Below are positions 8,935-17,472 of a stretch of DNA of 64,000 bases, piece by piece; the stretch's first letter is position 1, and each line of letters opens with the position of its first letter. This DNA is from Paenibacillus lactis. Its GTDB lineage: Bacteria; Bacillota; Bacilli; Paenibacillales; Paenibacillaceae. Location: NCBI RefSeq assembly GCF_017873605.1, contig NZ_JAGGKI010000008.1:1-64000 (forward strand). The letters run 5' to 3'. Both the position numbers and the translations under genes were made by a program. The notes below the pieces were generated by a model. It worked only from the letters and a program-made list of their open reading frames with translations. It was not told where the DNA came from and ran no database searches.

Positions 8935-10194
8935 ATGAACATTATCGATGAACTCGAGTGGCGCGATGCCATCAATCAGCAGACGGATGCCGAAGGCCTC
9001 CGCGAATTGACGAATGAAAAATCAATCTCCGTATACTGCGGCGTCGACCCGACCGGCGACAGCATGCATATCGGGCATTTGATCCCGTTTATGGTGCTCA
9101 AGCGCTTCCAGATGGCAGGACACCGTCCGGTCATTCTGATCGGGGGCGCGACCGGGACGATCGGCGATCCGAGCGGACGCCAAACCGAGCGCTCGCTGCA
9201 GACGCTCGAGCAGGTACAGGCCAACGTGGACGCCCTGACCGAGCAGATGAAGAAGCTGTTCATCACCGAGGGCGACAACCAGATCCGGTTGGTGAACAAC
9301 TACGATTGGACGAAGGACATCGGCGTCATCGAATTTTTGCGCGACTACGGCAAAAACTTCAGCATCAACACGATGCTGGCGAAGGACGTCGTGGCAAGCC
9401 GGCTGGAGAGCGGCATTTCCTTCACGGAGTTCTCGTACCAGATTCTGCAGTCGCTGGATTACCTGCATCTGTACAAGAATTTCGACGTGCAGCTCCAGAT
9501 CGGGGGCTCGGACCAATGGGGCAACATCACAAGCGGCCTTGACCTCATCCGGAAAAAGGAAGGCGCGGACGCCAAGGCGTTCGGCTTGACGATTCCGCTG
9601 ATGCTGAAAGCCGACGGCACGAAGTTCGGGAAAACGGCCGGCGGCTCGATCTGGCTCGATCCGAAGAAGACGACGCCGTACGAGTTCTACCAGTTCTGGG
9701 CCAACACCGACGACCGCGACGTCGTGAAATACTTGAAGTACTTCACGTTCCTCTCGAAAGAGGAGATCGAGGAGCTTGCCCATAAGGTGGAGACCGAGCC
9801 GCATAAACGCGAAGCGCAAATAACGCTTGCCGAGGAAATGACGCGGTTCGTGCACGGCGAGGAAATGCTGGAGCAGGCGAAGCGCATTACGGCAGCGCTG
9901 TTCAGCGGCGATATCAAGTCCTTGACGGCCGATGAGATCGAGCAGGGCTTTAAGGAAATGCCGACTTACGAGGCAGGTCCGGAGACGAAAAATATCGTGG
10001 ATTGGCTGGTCGACCTCGGCATCGAGCCTTCCAAGCGGCAGGCGCGCGAGGACATCAATAACGGCGCCATCTCCATGAACGGCGAGCGCATTAGCGATGT
10101 CGGCCATGAAGTAACCGCCGACCAAGCGATCGGCGGCCGGTTCATCATCATCCGCAAGGGGAAGAAGAACTACAGCTTGGTCAAAATGTCGTAA
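8935..10194 (+). CDS. tyrS: Tyrosyl-tRNA synthetase
   Basis: This class I synthetase charges tRNA-Tyr with tyrosine in the cytosol. The 419-residue protein has the HIGH motif at 45-48, the KMSKS equivalent KFGKT near 230, the tyrosine-pocket segment SGISFTEFSYQILQSLDYLHL, and a C-terminal S4 RNA-binding domain (about 350-415). An in-frame extension reaches back to 8806, but it would be translated from the T-box itself. The ATG at 8935, preceded by AAGGAG (8917-8922), gives the normal family length. Expression is controlled by the leader upstream and ends at the strong terminator at 10226. Confidence 0.97.
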   Translation: MNIIDELEWRDAINQQTDAEGLRELTNEKSISVYCGVDPTGDSMHIGHLIPFMVLKRFQMAGHRPVILIGGATGTIGDPSGRQTERSLQTLEQVQANVDALTEQMKKLFITEGDNQIRLVNNYDWTKDIGVIEFLRDYGKNFSINTMLAKDVVASRLESGISFTEFSYQILQSLDYLHLYKNFDVQLQIGGSDQWGNITSGLDLIRKKEGADAKAFGLTIPLMLKADGTKFGKTAGGSIWLDPKKTTPYEFYQFWANTDDRDVVKYLKYFTFLSKEEIEELAHKVETEPHKREAQITLAEEMTRFVHGEEMLEQAKRITAALFSGDIKSLTADEIEQGFKEMPTYEAGPETKNIVDWLVDLGIEPSKRQAREDINNGAISMNGERISDVGHEVTADQAIGGRFIIIRKGKKNYSLVKMS

Positions 10195-10225
10195 GAACAT
10201 CCTCTGATTTCAGACGATAACCTCG

Positions 10226-10264
10226 AAGCGCCCCAAGATCATTCGATCTTGGGGCGCTTTTTTG
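10226..10264 (+). terminator. Strong terminator after tyrS
   Basis: A perfect 15-bp stem AAGCGCCCCAAGATC (10226-10240) pairs with 10245-10259 across an ATTC loop and is followed by a T-run. Confidence 0.92.
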
Positions 10265-10353
10265 CCTGTTGCTCCCGAGGCGGATTTAAATTCCGTTTAA
10301 ATAAGCATGTTAACCTTCTTTCATCAACCATCACGATGATTGGAGGAAATCAA

Positions 10354-11391
10354 GTGAAACAGAACAATCAATACCAATGGGAGCCAAGAAGCGGGGATTG
10401 GGCAGTCGAAGCGCACGGGCTCGTCAAAACGTTCGGCGACAACAAGGCGGTGGACGGGGTGGAGCTGAAGGTCCGGACTGGGAGCATATACGGCGTGCTC
10501 GGACCCAACGGTGCGGGCAAAACCACCACGATCCGGATGCTGGCAACTCTGCTGCGTCCGGATGCCGGCTCGGCGCGCATCTTCGGCTACGATGTGCTGA
10601 AGGAAGCGCAGATCGTCCGGCAATTGATCGGGGTCACCGGCCAGTACGCGTCGGTTGACGAATCGCTCAGCGCGACCGAAAACCTCATCATCTTCTCAAG
10701 GCTGCTCGGGCTTGGACGCGCGGAAGCGAAACGCAAGGCAGGACAGCTGCTTGAGGAGTTCGGTTTAACGGAAGCGGCAAAGCGGCCGCTCAAGCAATTT
10801 TCCGGCGGCATGCGCCGCAGGCTCGATTTGGCGGCAAGCCTGATTGCCCAGCCGCCGCTTATTTTTCTGGATGAGCCGACAACGGGTCTCGACCCGCGAA
10901 CCCGATCCCAGATGTGGGATACGATCCGCCGGCTGGTGAGCACGGGGTCGACCGTACTCCTCACGACGCAGTACCTGGAGGAGGCGGACCAGCTGGCCGA
11001 CCGGATCGCGGTCATCGATCACGGCAGGGTCGTTGCCGAAGGGACCGCCGATGAACTGAAGGCATCGGTTGGCACCTCGTCGCTCCATTTGCGCGTCGGG
11101 GATCCGGCGAACATCGAGCAGGCCCGCCAAATGGTTGAACGGGTGCTTCAGGCGCCTTCCATGGTTTCCCCGGAGGCCGGAGCGATCACGGCGCCGATGG
11201 CGAATGCAGATCTGGTCACGGACCTGCTGATCGAGCTTCGCGCATCGGGGATCGGCTTAGCTGAGATGAGCGTCCAGAAGCCGACGCTGGATGAGGTATT
11301 TCTGACGATTACCGGGCATGCTGCGAAGGCTCAAACATCGCATCCGTCCCGGGGACCACATTCGAAGCAAGTTGAGGAGGCAAGCGTATGA
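10354..11391 (+). CDS. DrrA-type ABC exporter ATPase
   Basis: The 345-residue ATPase belongs to the daunorubicin-resistance DrrA group of ABC-2 exporters. It has Walker A GPNGAGKTT (50-58), signature FSGGMRRRLDLA, Walker B LIFLDEPTTGLD and the switch His in TTQYLEEAD context. A C-terminal extension of about 100 residues is typical of the family. A GTG start at 10354, 7 nt after GGAGG (10342-10346), is preferred over upstream in-frame codons that lie in the tyrS terminator. The stop overlaps the permease ATG by 4 nt, so the two are coupled. It probably powers export of a drug or lipid; the substrate is unknown. Confidence 0.88.
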   Translation: MKQNNQYQWEPRSGDWAVEAHGLVKTFGDNKAVDGVELKVRTGSIYGVLGPNGAGKTTTIRMLATLLRPDAGSARIFGYDVLKEAQIVRQLIGVTGQYASVDESLSATENLIIFSRLLGLGRAEAKRKAGQLLEEFGLTEAAKRPLKQFSGGMRRRLDLAASLIAQPPLIFLDEPTTGLDPRTRSQMWDTIRRLVSTGSTVLLTTQYLEEADQLADRIAVIDHGRVVAEGTADELKASVGTSSLHLRVGDPANIEQARQMVERVLQAPSMVSPEAGAITAPMANADLVTDLLIELRASGIGLAEMSVQKPTLDEVFLTITGHAAKAQTSHPSRGPHSKQVEEASV

Positions 11392-12206
11392 GCAGCGTGA
11401 TGAAGATGAAACCCGGCACCAATTCCCGGCTGAAAAACCGCACCAGCTTCGGCCAGTCCCTGCGCAATTCGTTTACGATGGCGTATCGGGGGCTGCTGAA
11501 GATCCGGCGAACGCCGGAGCAGCTCTTTGACGTGACGATGCAGCCGATTCTCTTTACCTTGATGTTCACGTATATTTTCGGCGGCGCCATCTCCGGCGAC
11601 GTGCAAAGCTACTTGCCGGTCATCATTCCCGGCATTCTCGTGCAGACCGTTATCACGACGTCGGTCGTTACCGGCGTACAGCTCCGAGAGGATATGGATA
11701 AAGGCGTGTTCGACAGGTTCAAATCGCTGCCGATCGCGCGAATCGCGCCGCTTGCCGGCGCCCTGCTGGCGGATACCGTCAGGTATACCATCGCAACGGT
11801 CCTGACCTTTGCCATGGGATATGTGATGGGCTATCATCCGGGCGGCGGCTTGGGCTACGTGGCGCTCGCCGCGCTCCTCGTCATCGTCTGCTCTTGGGCG
11901 ATCAGCTGGATTTTCGCCTTTTTCGGGGTGATCGCCCGTACGGCCTCCAGCGTGCAGGGCATCTCGATGATCGTTTTGTTCCCGCTCACGTTTCTTTCCA
12001 ATGCGTTTGTGCCGGTCGAGACGATGCCGGGATGGCTGCAATGGTTCGTGAATATCAATCCGATATCGCATCTGGTTACGGCCGTCCGGGACTTGACCAA
12101 CTCGGGAACCGTAGGCTGGGATCTGTCCATTTCGCTGATCGGCGCCGCCGTCATCGTGGCGCTATTCGCTCCGTTGACGGTTCGGGCTTATATGCGCCGG
12201 ACCTAA
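11388..12206 (+). CDS. DrrB-type ABC-2 exporter permease
   Basis: The 272-residue membrane protein is the partner of the preceding ATPase. A cytosolic N-terminus of about 35 residues leads into six hydrophobic segments. The ABC-2 segments AYRGLLKIRRTPEQL, FDRFKSLPIARIAPL and FLSNAFVPVETMPGWLQWFVNINPISHLVTAVRDL are characteristic of DrrB and related permeases. The ATGA overlap with the ATPase implies a two-gene operon. No terminator was seen between it and the GH43 gene 110 nt downstream. Confidence 0.87.
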   Translation: MSSVMKMKPGTNSRLKNRTSFGQSLRNSFTMAYRGLLKIRRTPEQLFDVTMQPILFTLMFTYIFGGAISGDVQSYLPVIIPGILVQTVITTSVVTGVQLREDMDKGVFDRFKSLPIARIAPLAGALLADTVRYTIATVLTFAMGYVMGYHPGGGLGYVALAALLVIVCSWAISWIFAFFGVIARTASSVQGISMIVLFPLTFLSNAFVPVETMPGWLQWFVNINPISHLVTAVRDLTNSGTVGWDLSISLIGAAVIVALFAPLTVRAYMRRT

Positions 12207-12317
12207 ATATACTCAATTTAGCATAGACAGCATAAAACGGCATCGGTAAGATGGAACGTAACGCAAAGGTCCGGGAGGATCCATGGAAGAGCACCCGAGC
12301 GAAGGGCCTGACGCGAA

Positions 12318-13292
12318 ATGCGAAGGGAGATGGAGAAATTGCCCCAAACTGCAACGTTTCACAATCCGATTGTCGAGCAAGCGGCTGATCCTTGGGTGTG
12401 GAAGCACACCGACGGCTTCTATTATTTCATGCATACGGCCCGGGATCGTATTGAGCTTACGAAATCAGACTCGCTGAGCCGGATCGCCGAAGGCCGGAAG
12501 AAAACGATTTGGGCGCCGGAGCCGGGAGGCCGATACAGCCATAACTTATGGGCTCCGGAAATTCATCATGTTCAGGGTAAATGGTATGTTTATTATACGG
12601 CGAATGACGGGGGAGGCGACGATACCCGCCGGATTTGCGTCCTGGAGAACGGAGAAGACGACCCCATGGAGGGCGAATGGACATGGAGAGGGGCGCTTGA
12701 CACGCCCGTCCCAGGTTTGGACGGTACCGTGATGACGCTGCAGGGGCAGCTCTACTTCCTGTATGCCGGATACGGCCGGTTTCCGGATTACGGCTCGGCA
12801 ATTTATATCATGCGTATGCTTGATCCATGGACGCTGACCGGCGAGCATGTCCTGCTTACCGCTCCAACCATGGAATGGGAGAAGCAGGGGGGCATGGCCA
12901 TTAACGAAGGCCCTGTCATTCTCCATCGGAACGGCCGCATCTTCCTTGTCTATTCCGCCAGCACGACATGGTCCGAGGATTATGCGCTGGGCATGCTGAC
13001 GATGGACGCGTCCAGCGATCCGATGAATCCGGATGCGTGGATGAAATCCCCGGAACCGGTATTTCGCAAAAGCGTGGAGAACGGCATTTATGCGACCGGA
13101 CATAACAGTTTTACGAAGTCCCCGGACGGGACGGAGGACTGGATCGTCTATCATGCCCTCCCTGAACCGGGAGCGGATACCCGCTTGCGCGCCACCCGCA
13201 TTCAGAAGTTCGGATGGCATCCGGACGGAACGCCGGATTTCGGAATTCCGGCAGGCGATTCCGACGCGCTCTACGTCCCTTCGGGAGAATGA
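12318..13292 (+). CDS. Cytoplasmic GH43 glycosidase
   Basis: A 324-residue five-bladed propeller hydrolase of family GH43 (arabinofuranosidase/xylosidase type). Likely catalytic residues are the Asp in QAADPWVW (general base), the Asp in GLDGTV (pKa modulator) and the Glu in INEGPVI (acid). No signal peptide is present, so it should act on imported oligosaccharides. The start is uncertain: ATG 12318 follows GAAGGG, ATG 12330 has a site too close to it, and TTG 12339 has AAGGGAG at 9-nt spacing. It resembles the secreted GH43 at 21380 (both have ADPWVxKHTDGxYYF). It may be co-regulated with the transporter downstream, although a terminator and a new promoter separate them. Confidence 0.87.
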   Translation: MRREMEKLPQTATFHNPIVEQAADPWVWKHTDGFYYFMHTARDRIELTKSDSLSRIAEGRKKTIWAPEPGGRYSHNLWAPEIHHVQGKWYVYYTANDGGGDDTRRICVLENGEDDPMEGEWTWRGALDTPVPGLDGTVMTLQGQLYFLYAGYGRFPDYGSAIYIMRMLDPWTLTGEHVLLTAPTMEWEKQGGMAINEGPVILHRNGRIFLVYSASTTWSEDYALGMLTMDASSDPMNPDAWMKSPEPVFRKSVENGIYATGHNSFTKSPDGTEDWIVYHALPEPGADTRLRATRIQKFGWHPDGTPDFGIPAGDSDALYVPSGE

Positions 13293-13352
13293 TGCAGGAG
13301 ATCCGTATCCCATTGAAAAAGGGCAGCCGATAGCAACGAAGGATCCGAAGTA

Positions 13353-13395
13353 AAAAGCCTTTTATTACAGAAATTTCGTAATAAAAGGCTTTTTT
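13353..13395 (+). terminator. Terminator after the cytoplasmic GH43 gene
   Basis: A 16-bp AT-rich stem AAAAGCCTTTTATTAC (13353-13368) pairs with 13378-13393 and ends in a T7 run. The rest of the gap to 13748 holds the promoter and cre described next; nothing else was recognised. Confidence 0.88.
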
Positions 13396-13568
13396 TATTT
13401 CGGGATTATTGATTGTTTCAATCCAAATAGATCGATAGCAAATTGAATTAATGCACCCGAAAACCTTGTCACTATTGGGGTTTTATCTGTATTCGACCCC
13501 TCGAAACGACTTTTTGTTGTACGATATGGGGAATTGCTTGAAGGAATAATAATTACAAAATTAATGTA

Positions 13569-13582
13569 TGAAAGCGTTGACA
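13569..13582 (+). promoter_or_regulatory. Perfect CcpA cre site
   Basis: TGAAAGCGTTGACA matches the cre consensus TGWAANCGNTNWCA at every position. Its last six bases are the -35 box of the transporter promoter, so CcpA bound here should block polymerase. This predicts carbon-catabolite repression of the sugar importer. Confidence 0.8.
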
Positions 13583-13605
13583 GATGATGAAATCATGCCT
13601 ATACT
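13577..13605 (+). promoter_or_regulatory. Consensus sigma-A promoter of the sugar importer operon
   Basis: TTGACA (13577-13582), 17-nt spacer, TATACT (13600-13605). Transcription would start near 13612, leaving a leader of about 135 nt before the GGGAGG site and ATG at 13749. Confidence 0.82.
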
Positions 13606-13748
13606 TCGATTAAAGATACGGTTTTATTGTATTAAACAAGGGTGTTTGTGGAGAGACCTTTAGCATTTTGATTTCGAAAAGGGGGAAGTAGGCAAGAGCG
13701 GGTTTTTGGAACGGAAGGTCAACCAATTTTGATTATGGGAGGATTACG

Positions 13749-15488
13749 ATGAAAGCGAAATTTAAGCGTGTGATTCATTTATTCCTGATCTCCATACTGA
13801 TGATTTCGGCCATAACCGCATGCAGCGGCGGCGGCTCCGGGAAGGATGAGCCGGAAGGCAACGAAGAGGCCGTGTCCACCGAGAAGAAGAATGAGGTCGA
13901 GTTTACGGACATTAGCGCAAGCATCCGCGGCAATACGGCTCCGACGCAAGAGCAAATCGACGAGGTGAACAACACGCTGAACGATACATACCTCGGCGAT
14001 GTATACGACGAAGTCATTCCAAGCGATTACTCCGCCTATCCGTTCAAGGAAGAGGTCGTGCTGGATGTTTGGATGCCTGCCAACTCCAATATACCGGATA
14101 TGAACAACCATGCCGTTCAGAAACAGATCGAGAAATTGACCGGGATCAAGGTGAATTTCATCACGCCGCCGGTAGGACAGGAAGCGGATGCATTCACGCT
14201 GATGATCTCCTCCGGCGAGCTCCCGGACATCATCATTGAACCGGGCCGGTATCCCGGGGGCCTGGAAGCCGGGGTTAACGACGGCGCTTATATCGACCTG
14301 ACCGACCTGATGGAGAAGCATGCTCCGAACTATACGGCCTGGCGCAATTCCCACGAGATGAGAAGAAAGACGACGGTGACGGACGACGGGAGGCTGCTCG
14401 GCTTCTACGGAATCGCTCCGTATTCGGAATGGACCTGGTTCGGCATGCTGATCAAGCAGGAAGCCCTCGACAAGACGGGGATGGAAGTGCCGAACACCAT
14501 CGACGAATGGTACGCGTTCTTGAAGAAATGCCAGGAGGTCGGATACAAGACCCCGCTGAACTACGGATCGAGCTACGGCCAAATTTTTACGGGCATCATT
14601 AACGGCGCTTACGGCGTATGGGACTGGACCTTCCAGGACGAGAACGGCAAGGTGCAATGGGGGCCTGCGCAGCCGAAAGCGAAAGAGTACTTGGCGACCA
14701 TGCAGAAGTGGAACAAGGAGGGTCTCCTTAACCGCGATTGGGCAACGGCCGACTTCAACCAGCGGATGGCGAGCGCCATTTCAGACGATACGGCGGTCAT
14801 CATGGACTCCCCGGATACGATGTGGAGCTATTGGAAGGAACAGAACGACATCGATTTCGTTGGTGCGCTGAATCCGATCCTGAACGAAGGCGATAAATCG
14901 GCGACGACGTACAAAAACTTCATGCGCACCGGCACCGAGGCGGCGATTACGACCCAAGCGGACAATGTGGAAGCAGCCATGGCTTGGCTGGACTTTAACT
15001 ACAGCAAAAAGGGATGGGAACTGATCAACTTCGGCGAGTATGGCACCGTTCATTTGGTGGATGACAAGGGAATGCCGTATTTCCCTGAGAACAGCTACAT
15101 TTACAATGATCCGGACGGACAGCCGGTCGCCACGACGCTGTGGAAATACCGCATGCACAGCTGGCCGAACATTCGCGACGAGCATCATGCTAACCCGTTG
15201 ATCGTGGCGAAGGGAAGCTATTCCGGAGATATCCGGAAATATTGGACAGAGAACATGGACACCAGCATGGCCATGCCGCCGATCACCTTCACCAAAGAGG
15301 AGGCATCGCGCGAGGCCGAGCTTGGAAACCAGCTGTCTACGCTTCGGGGAGAGTATTTTGCCAAGATCATCATGGGCGAGCTGCCTGTGAATGCATATGA
15401 CCAGTTTTTGAAGGAAGCGCAGAGCATGGGCTTGGACGAATTCTTAAGTCTCCATCAGGCGGCGCTGGACCGGTATAACCAACGATAG
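13749..15488 (+). CDS. Lipoprotein sugar-binding protein, LplA/family-1 type
   Basis: The 579-residue extracellular solute-binding lipoprotein has a signal peptide ending in the lipobox ITACSGGG. The lipidated Cys is near residue 26, followed by a charged flexible linker. The long mature domain, with motifs such as GLLNRDWATADFNQRM and a LHQAALDRYNQR tail, is typical of the large binding proteins paired with LplB/YtcP permeases in Paenibacillus. It heads an operon with two permeases and two GH2 genes, so its ligand is probably the oligosaccharide these enzymes cut. The ligand itself cannot be read from the sequence. Another such protein is at 54205. Confidence 0.9.
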   Translation: MKAKFKRVIHLFLISILMISAITACSGGGSGKDEPEGNEEAVSTEKKNEVEFTDISASIRGNTAPTQEQIDEVNNTLNDTYLGDVYDEVIPSDYSAYPFKEEVVLDVWMPANSNIPDMNNHAVQKQIEKLTGIKVNFITPPVGQEADAFTLMISSGELPDIIIEPGRYPGGLEAGVNDGAYIDLTDLMEKHAPNYTAWRNSHEMRRKTTVTDDGRLLGFYGIAPYSEWTWFGMLIKQEALDKTGMEVPNTIDEWYAFLKKCQEVGYKTPLNYGSSYGQIFTGIINGAYGVWDWTFQDENGKVQWGPAQPKAKEYLATMQKWNKEGLLNRDWATADFNQRMASAISDDTAVIMDSPDTMWSYWKEQNDIDFVGALNPILNEGDKSATTYKNFMRTGTEAAITTQADNVEAAMAWLDFNYSKKGWELINFGEYGTVHLVDDKGMPYFPENSYIYNDPDGQPVATTLWKYRMHSWPNIRDEHHANPLIVAKGSYSGDIRKYWTENMDTSMAMPPITFTKEEASREAELGNQLSTLRGEYFAKIIMGELPVNAYDQFLKEAQSMGLDEFLSLHQAALDRYNQR

Positions 15489-15517
15489 CTTCCATATCGG
15501 GAATAGGTGGTTGAATC

Positions 15518-16486
15518 ATGGAGATCATTCGAAAAAACAGGAAGATGAGCCCGGCTCCCGCGGAAGCCAAACTACGGAAGAGCCTGCTGATCAAGCGGGA
15601 TATGAAGAAGAACTGGTTCGTATACTTATTGGCGCTGCCCGTGATCGCATGGTACCTGATCTTCTGCTACGGCCCTATGTGGGGCGTCATGATCGCTTTC
15701 AAGGATTTCAAGCCGCTGCTTGGATTCGGGGAAAGCGACTGGGTAGGCTTTAAGCATTTCATCGATTTTTTCCAAGGACCTTATTTCTGGAGGGTCGTCA
15801 AGAACACGCTGATGCTGAATGTGTGGGCTCTCGCCTTCGGGTTCACGGCGCCGATCATTCTCGCTTTAATGCTGAATGAGGTCCGGTCGTCCAAGTTCAA
15901 ACGAACCGTGCAGACCGTTACGTACATGCCGCACTTCATTTCATTGGTCGTCGTGTGCGGGATCATCCATATTTTCACGGCGGATGAAGGAATTATTACT
16001 CAACTGCTGCAGTTCATTACAGGCAAAGAGTACTCTTCGCTCCTGGGGTACTCCTCATTCTTCCGGCCGATCTATACTTTCTCCGGCATCTGGCAGAGCA
16101 TCGGGTGGGACAGCATCATTTATCTGGCCGCCATGAGCGGGATCGATCCGGCATTGTACGAGGCGGCTGAAATCGACGGCGTCAGCAGGGTTAAGAAAAT
16201 GTGGTACATCACCTTGCCGCAGATCAGTCCGGTCATCATTATCTTGTTTATTTTCGCGATCGGCGGCCTGATGTCATCCGGCTACGAGAAAATCATTCTG
16301 CTGTACAATCCGCTCACCTACGAGACGGCCGACGTCATCGCTTCCTACGTGTATCGCCGGGGCCTCAGGGAAGCCAGTCTGAGCTATTCCGCCGCGGTGG
16401 GGCTGATCAGCTCCATCGTCAACTTCGGGCTGCTCTGGGTGACGAACTACATCGTGAAGCGCAGATCGGAAACCAGCTTATGGTAG
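15518..16486 (+). CDS. Sugar ABC permease, LplB type
   Basis: The 322-residue inner-membrane subunit has six transmembrane segments. The EAA loop reads YEAAEIDGVSRVKKMWYITLPQISPVI (EAA-G-LP), the contact point for the ATPase. A basic N-terminal tail precedes TM1 (FVYLLALPVIAWYLIF). It pairs with the permease starting at 16502. No ATPase gene is in this operon, so a shared MsmX/UgpC-type ATPase must be used. Confidence 0.92.
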   Translation: MEIIRKNRKMSPAPAEAKLRKSLLIKRDMKKNWFVYLLALPVIAWYLIFCYGPMWGVMIAFKDFKPLLGFGESDWVGFKHFIDFFQGPYFWRVVKNTLMLNVWALAFGFTAPIILALMLNEVRSSKFKRTVQTVTYMPHFISLVVVCGIIHIFTADEGIITQLLQFITGKEYSSLLGYSSFFRPIYTFSGIWQSIGWDSIIYLAAMSGIDPALYEAAEIDGVSRVKKMWYITLPQISPVIIILFIFAIGGLMSSGYEKIILLYNPLTYETADVIASYVYRRGLREASLSYSAAVGLISSIVNFGLLWVTNYIVKRRSETSLW

Positions 16487-16501
16487 GGGAAGGAGATGGC
16501 C

Positions 16502-17437
16502 ATGATCGATAACAAGAAGATCAAAGCACGAGGTAAAAGAAAGCATAAATCGGTGGGAGACTTCGTATTCGATTTCGCAAACTATACATTATTGGCCGCG
16601 TTGACGCTGGTATGCTTCTACCCGATCCTGCATATCCTGTTCGCTTCGGTCAGCGACCCTACCGCTCTGATTGCGCATAAAGGCGCGCTGTTCAAGCCGC
16701 TTGGATTCACGCTTGACGGATATAAGCTGGTATTCAAAGACAACAGCCTGCTCAACGGGTATAAAAACACGATGATCTACGTCGGGCTCGGCACGCTAGT
16801 CAACATGGTCATGACGATATTAGGGGCATACGTGCTGTCCAGACGGGACTTGTATTTCAAAAATTTCATCATGATCCTGATCACCATCACCATGTTCTTC
16901 GGCGGCGGCCTGATTCCTTGGTTCCTGCTGATGAAGGACATCGGGTTGTACAACAATCTGTGGGCGATGATTCTGCCGACCGCCATCAGCACATGGAACA
17001 TCATCATCCTGCGGACCGCCTTCCAGGCCATACCGAGGGAGCTGGAGGAGGCGGCCGTGATCGACGGCGCAGGCCAGGCGAAGATTCTGGTCAACGTCAT
17101 CCTGCCGCTGTCGAGAGCGACGCTCGCCGTCATTTTCTTGTATTACCTGGTCGGGAACTGGAACTCCTGGTTTAATGCGATGGTGCTGCTTAAAGACCGG
17201 CAGCTGTTCCCGCTGCAGCTGTTAATGAAGGAAATTTTGGTGGCGAACGACGCCACGGCAACGTCGATCGGAAGCGCCGGCGGCGTCGTCATTAACAGCG
17301 CCCAGAGCGCGAACGCTTTCCGGGAGCTGGTGAAATACTGCGCGATCGTCGTTTCGACGGTGCCGATTTTAATGGTATACCCGTTCCTGCAGAAGTATTT
17401 TGTTAAAGGCGTTTACGTAGGCTCGATCAAAGGATAG
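16502..17437 (+). CDS. Sugar ABC permease, YtcP type
   Basis: The 311-residue partner of the LplB-type permease has six membrane segments and the EAA loop LEEAAVIDGAGQAKILVNVILPLS. It ends in the conserved YPFLQKYFVKGVYVGSIKG tail typical of YtcP proteins. Two ATGs are possible. The first (16496) directly abuts the AGGAG site, while the second (16502) lies 6 nt beyond it and is the better start. Confidence 0.92.
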   Translation: MIDNKKIKARGKRKHKSVGDFVFDFANYTLLAALTLVCFYPILHILFASVSDPTALIAHKGALFKPLGFTLDGYKLVFKDNSLLNGYKNTMIYVGLGTLVNMVMTILGAYVLSRRDLYFKNFIMILITITMFFGGGLIPWFLLMKDIGLYNNLWAMILPTAISTWNIIILRTAFQAIPRELEEAAVIDGAGQAKILVNVILPLSRATLAVIFLYYLVGNWNSWFNAMVLLKDRQLFPLQLLMKEILVANDATATSIGSAGGVVINSAQSANAFRELVKYCAIVVSTVPILMVYPFLQKYFVKGVYVGSIKG

Positions 17438-17472
17438 ATACAACAATGAATCGATGAGGAGTGGATGACATC

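Noticed and set aside
9022..10200. Minus-strand frame opposite tyrS
   Set aside because: Complement of a conserved synthetase gene, without a ribosome site or known motifs.
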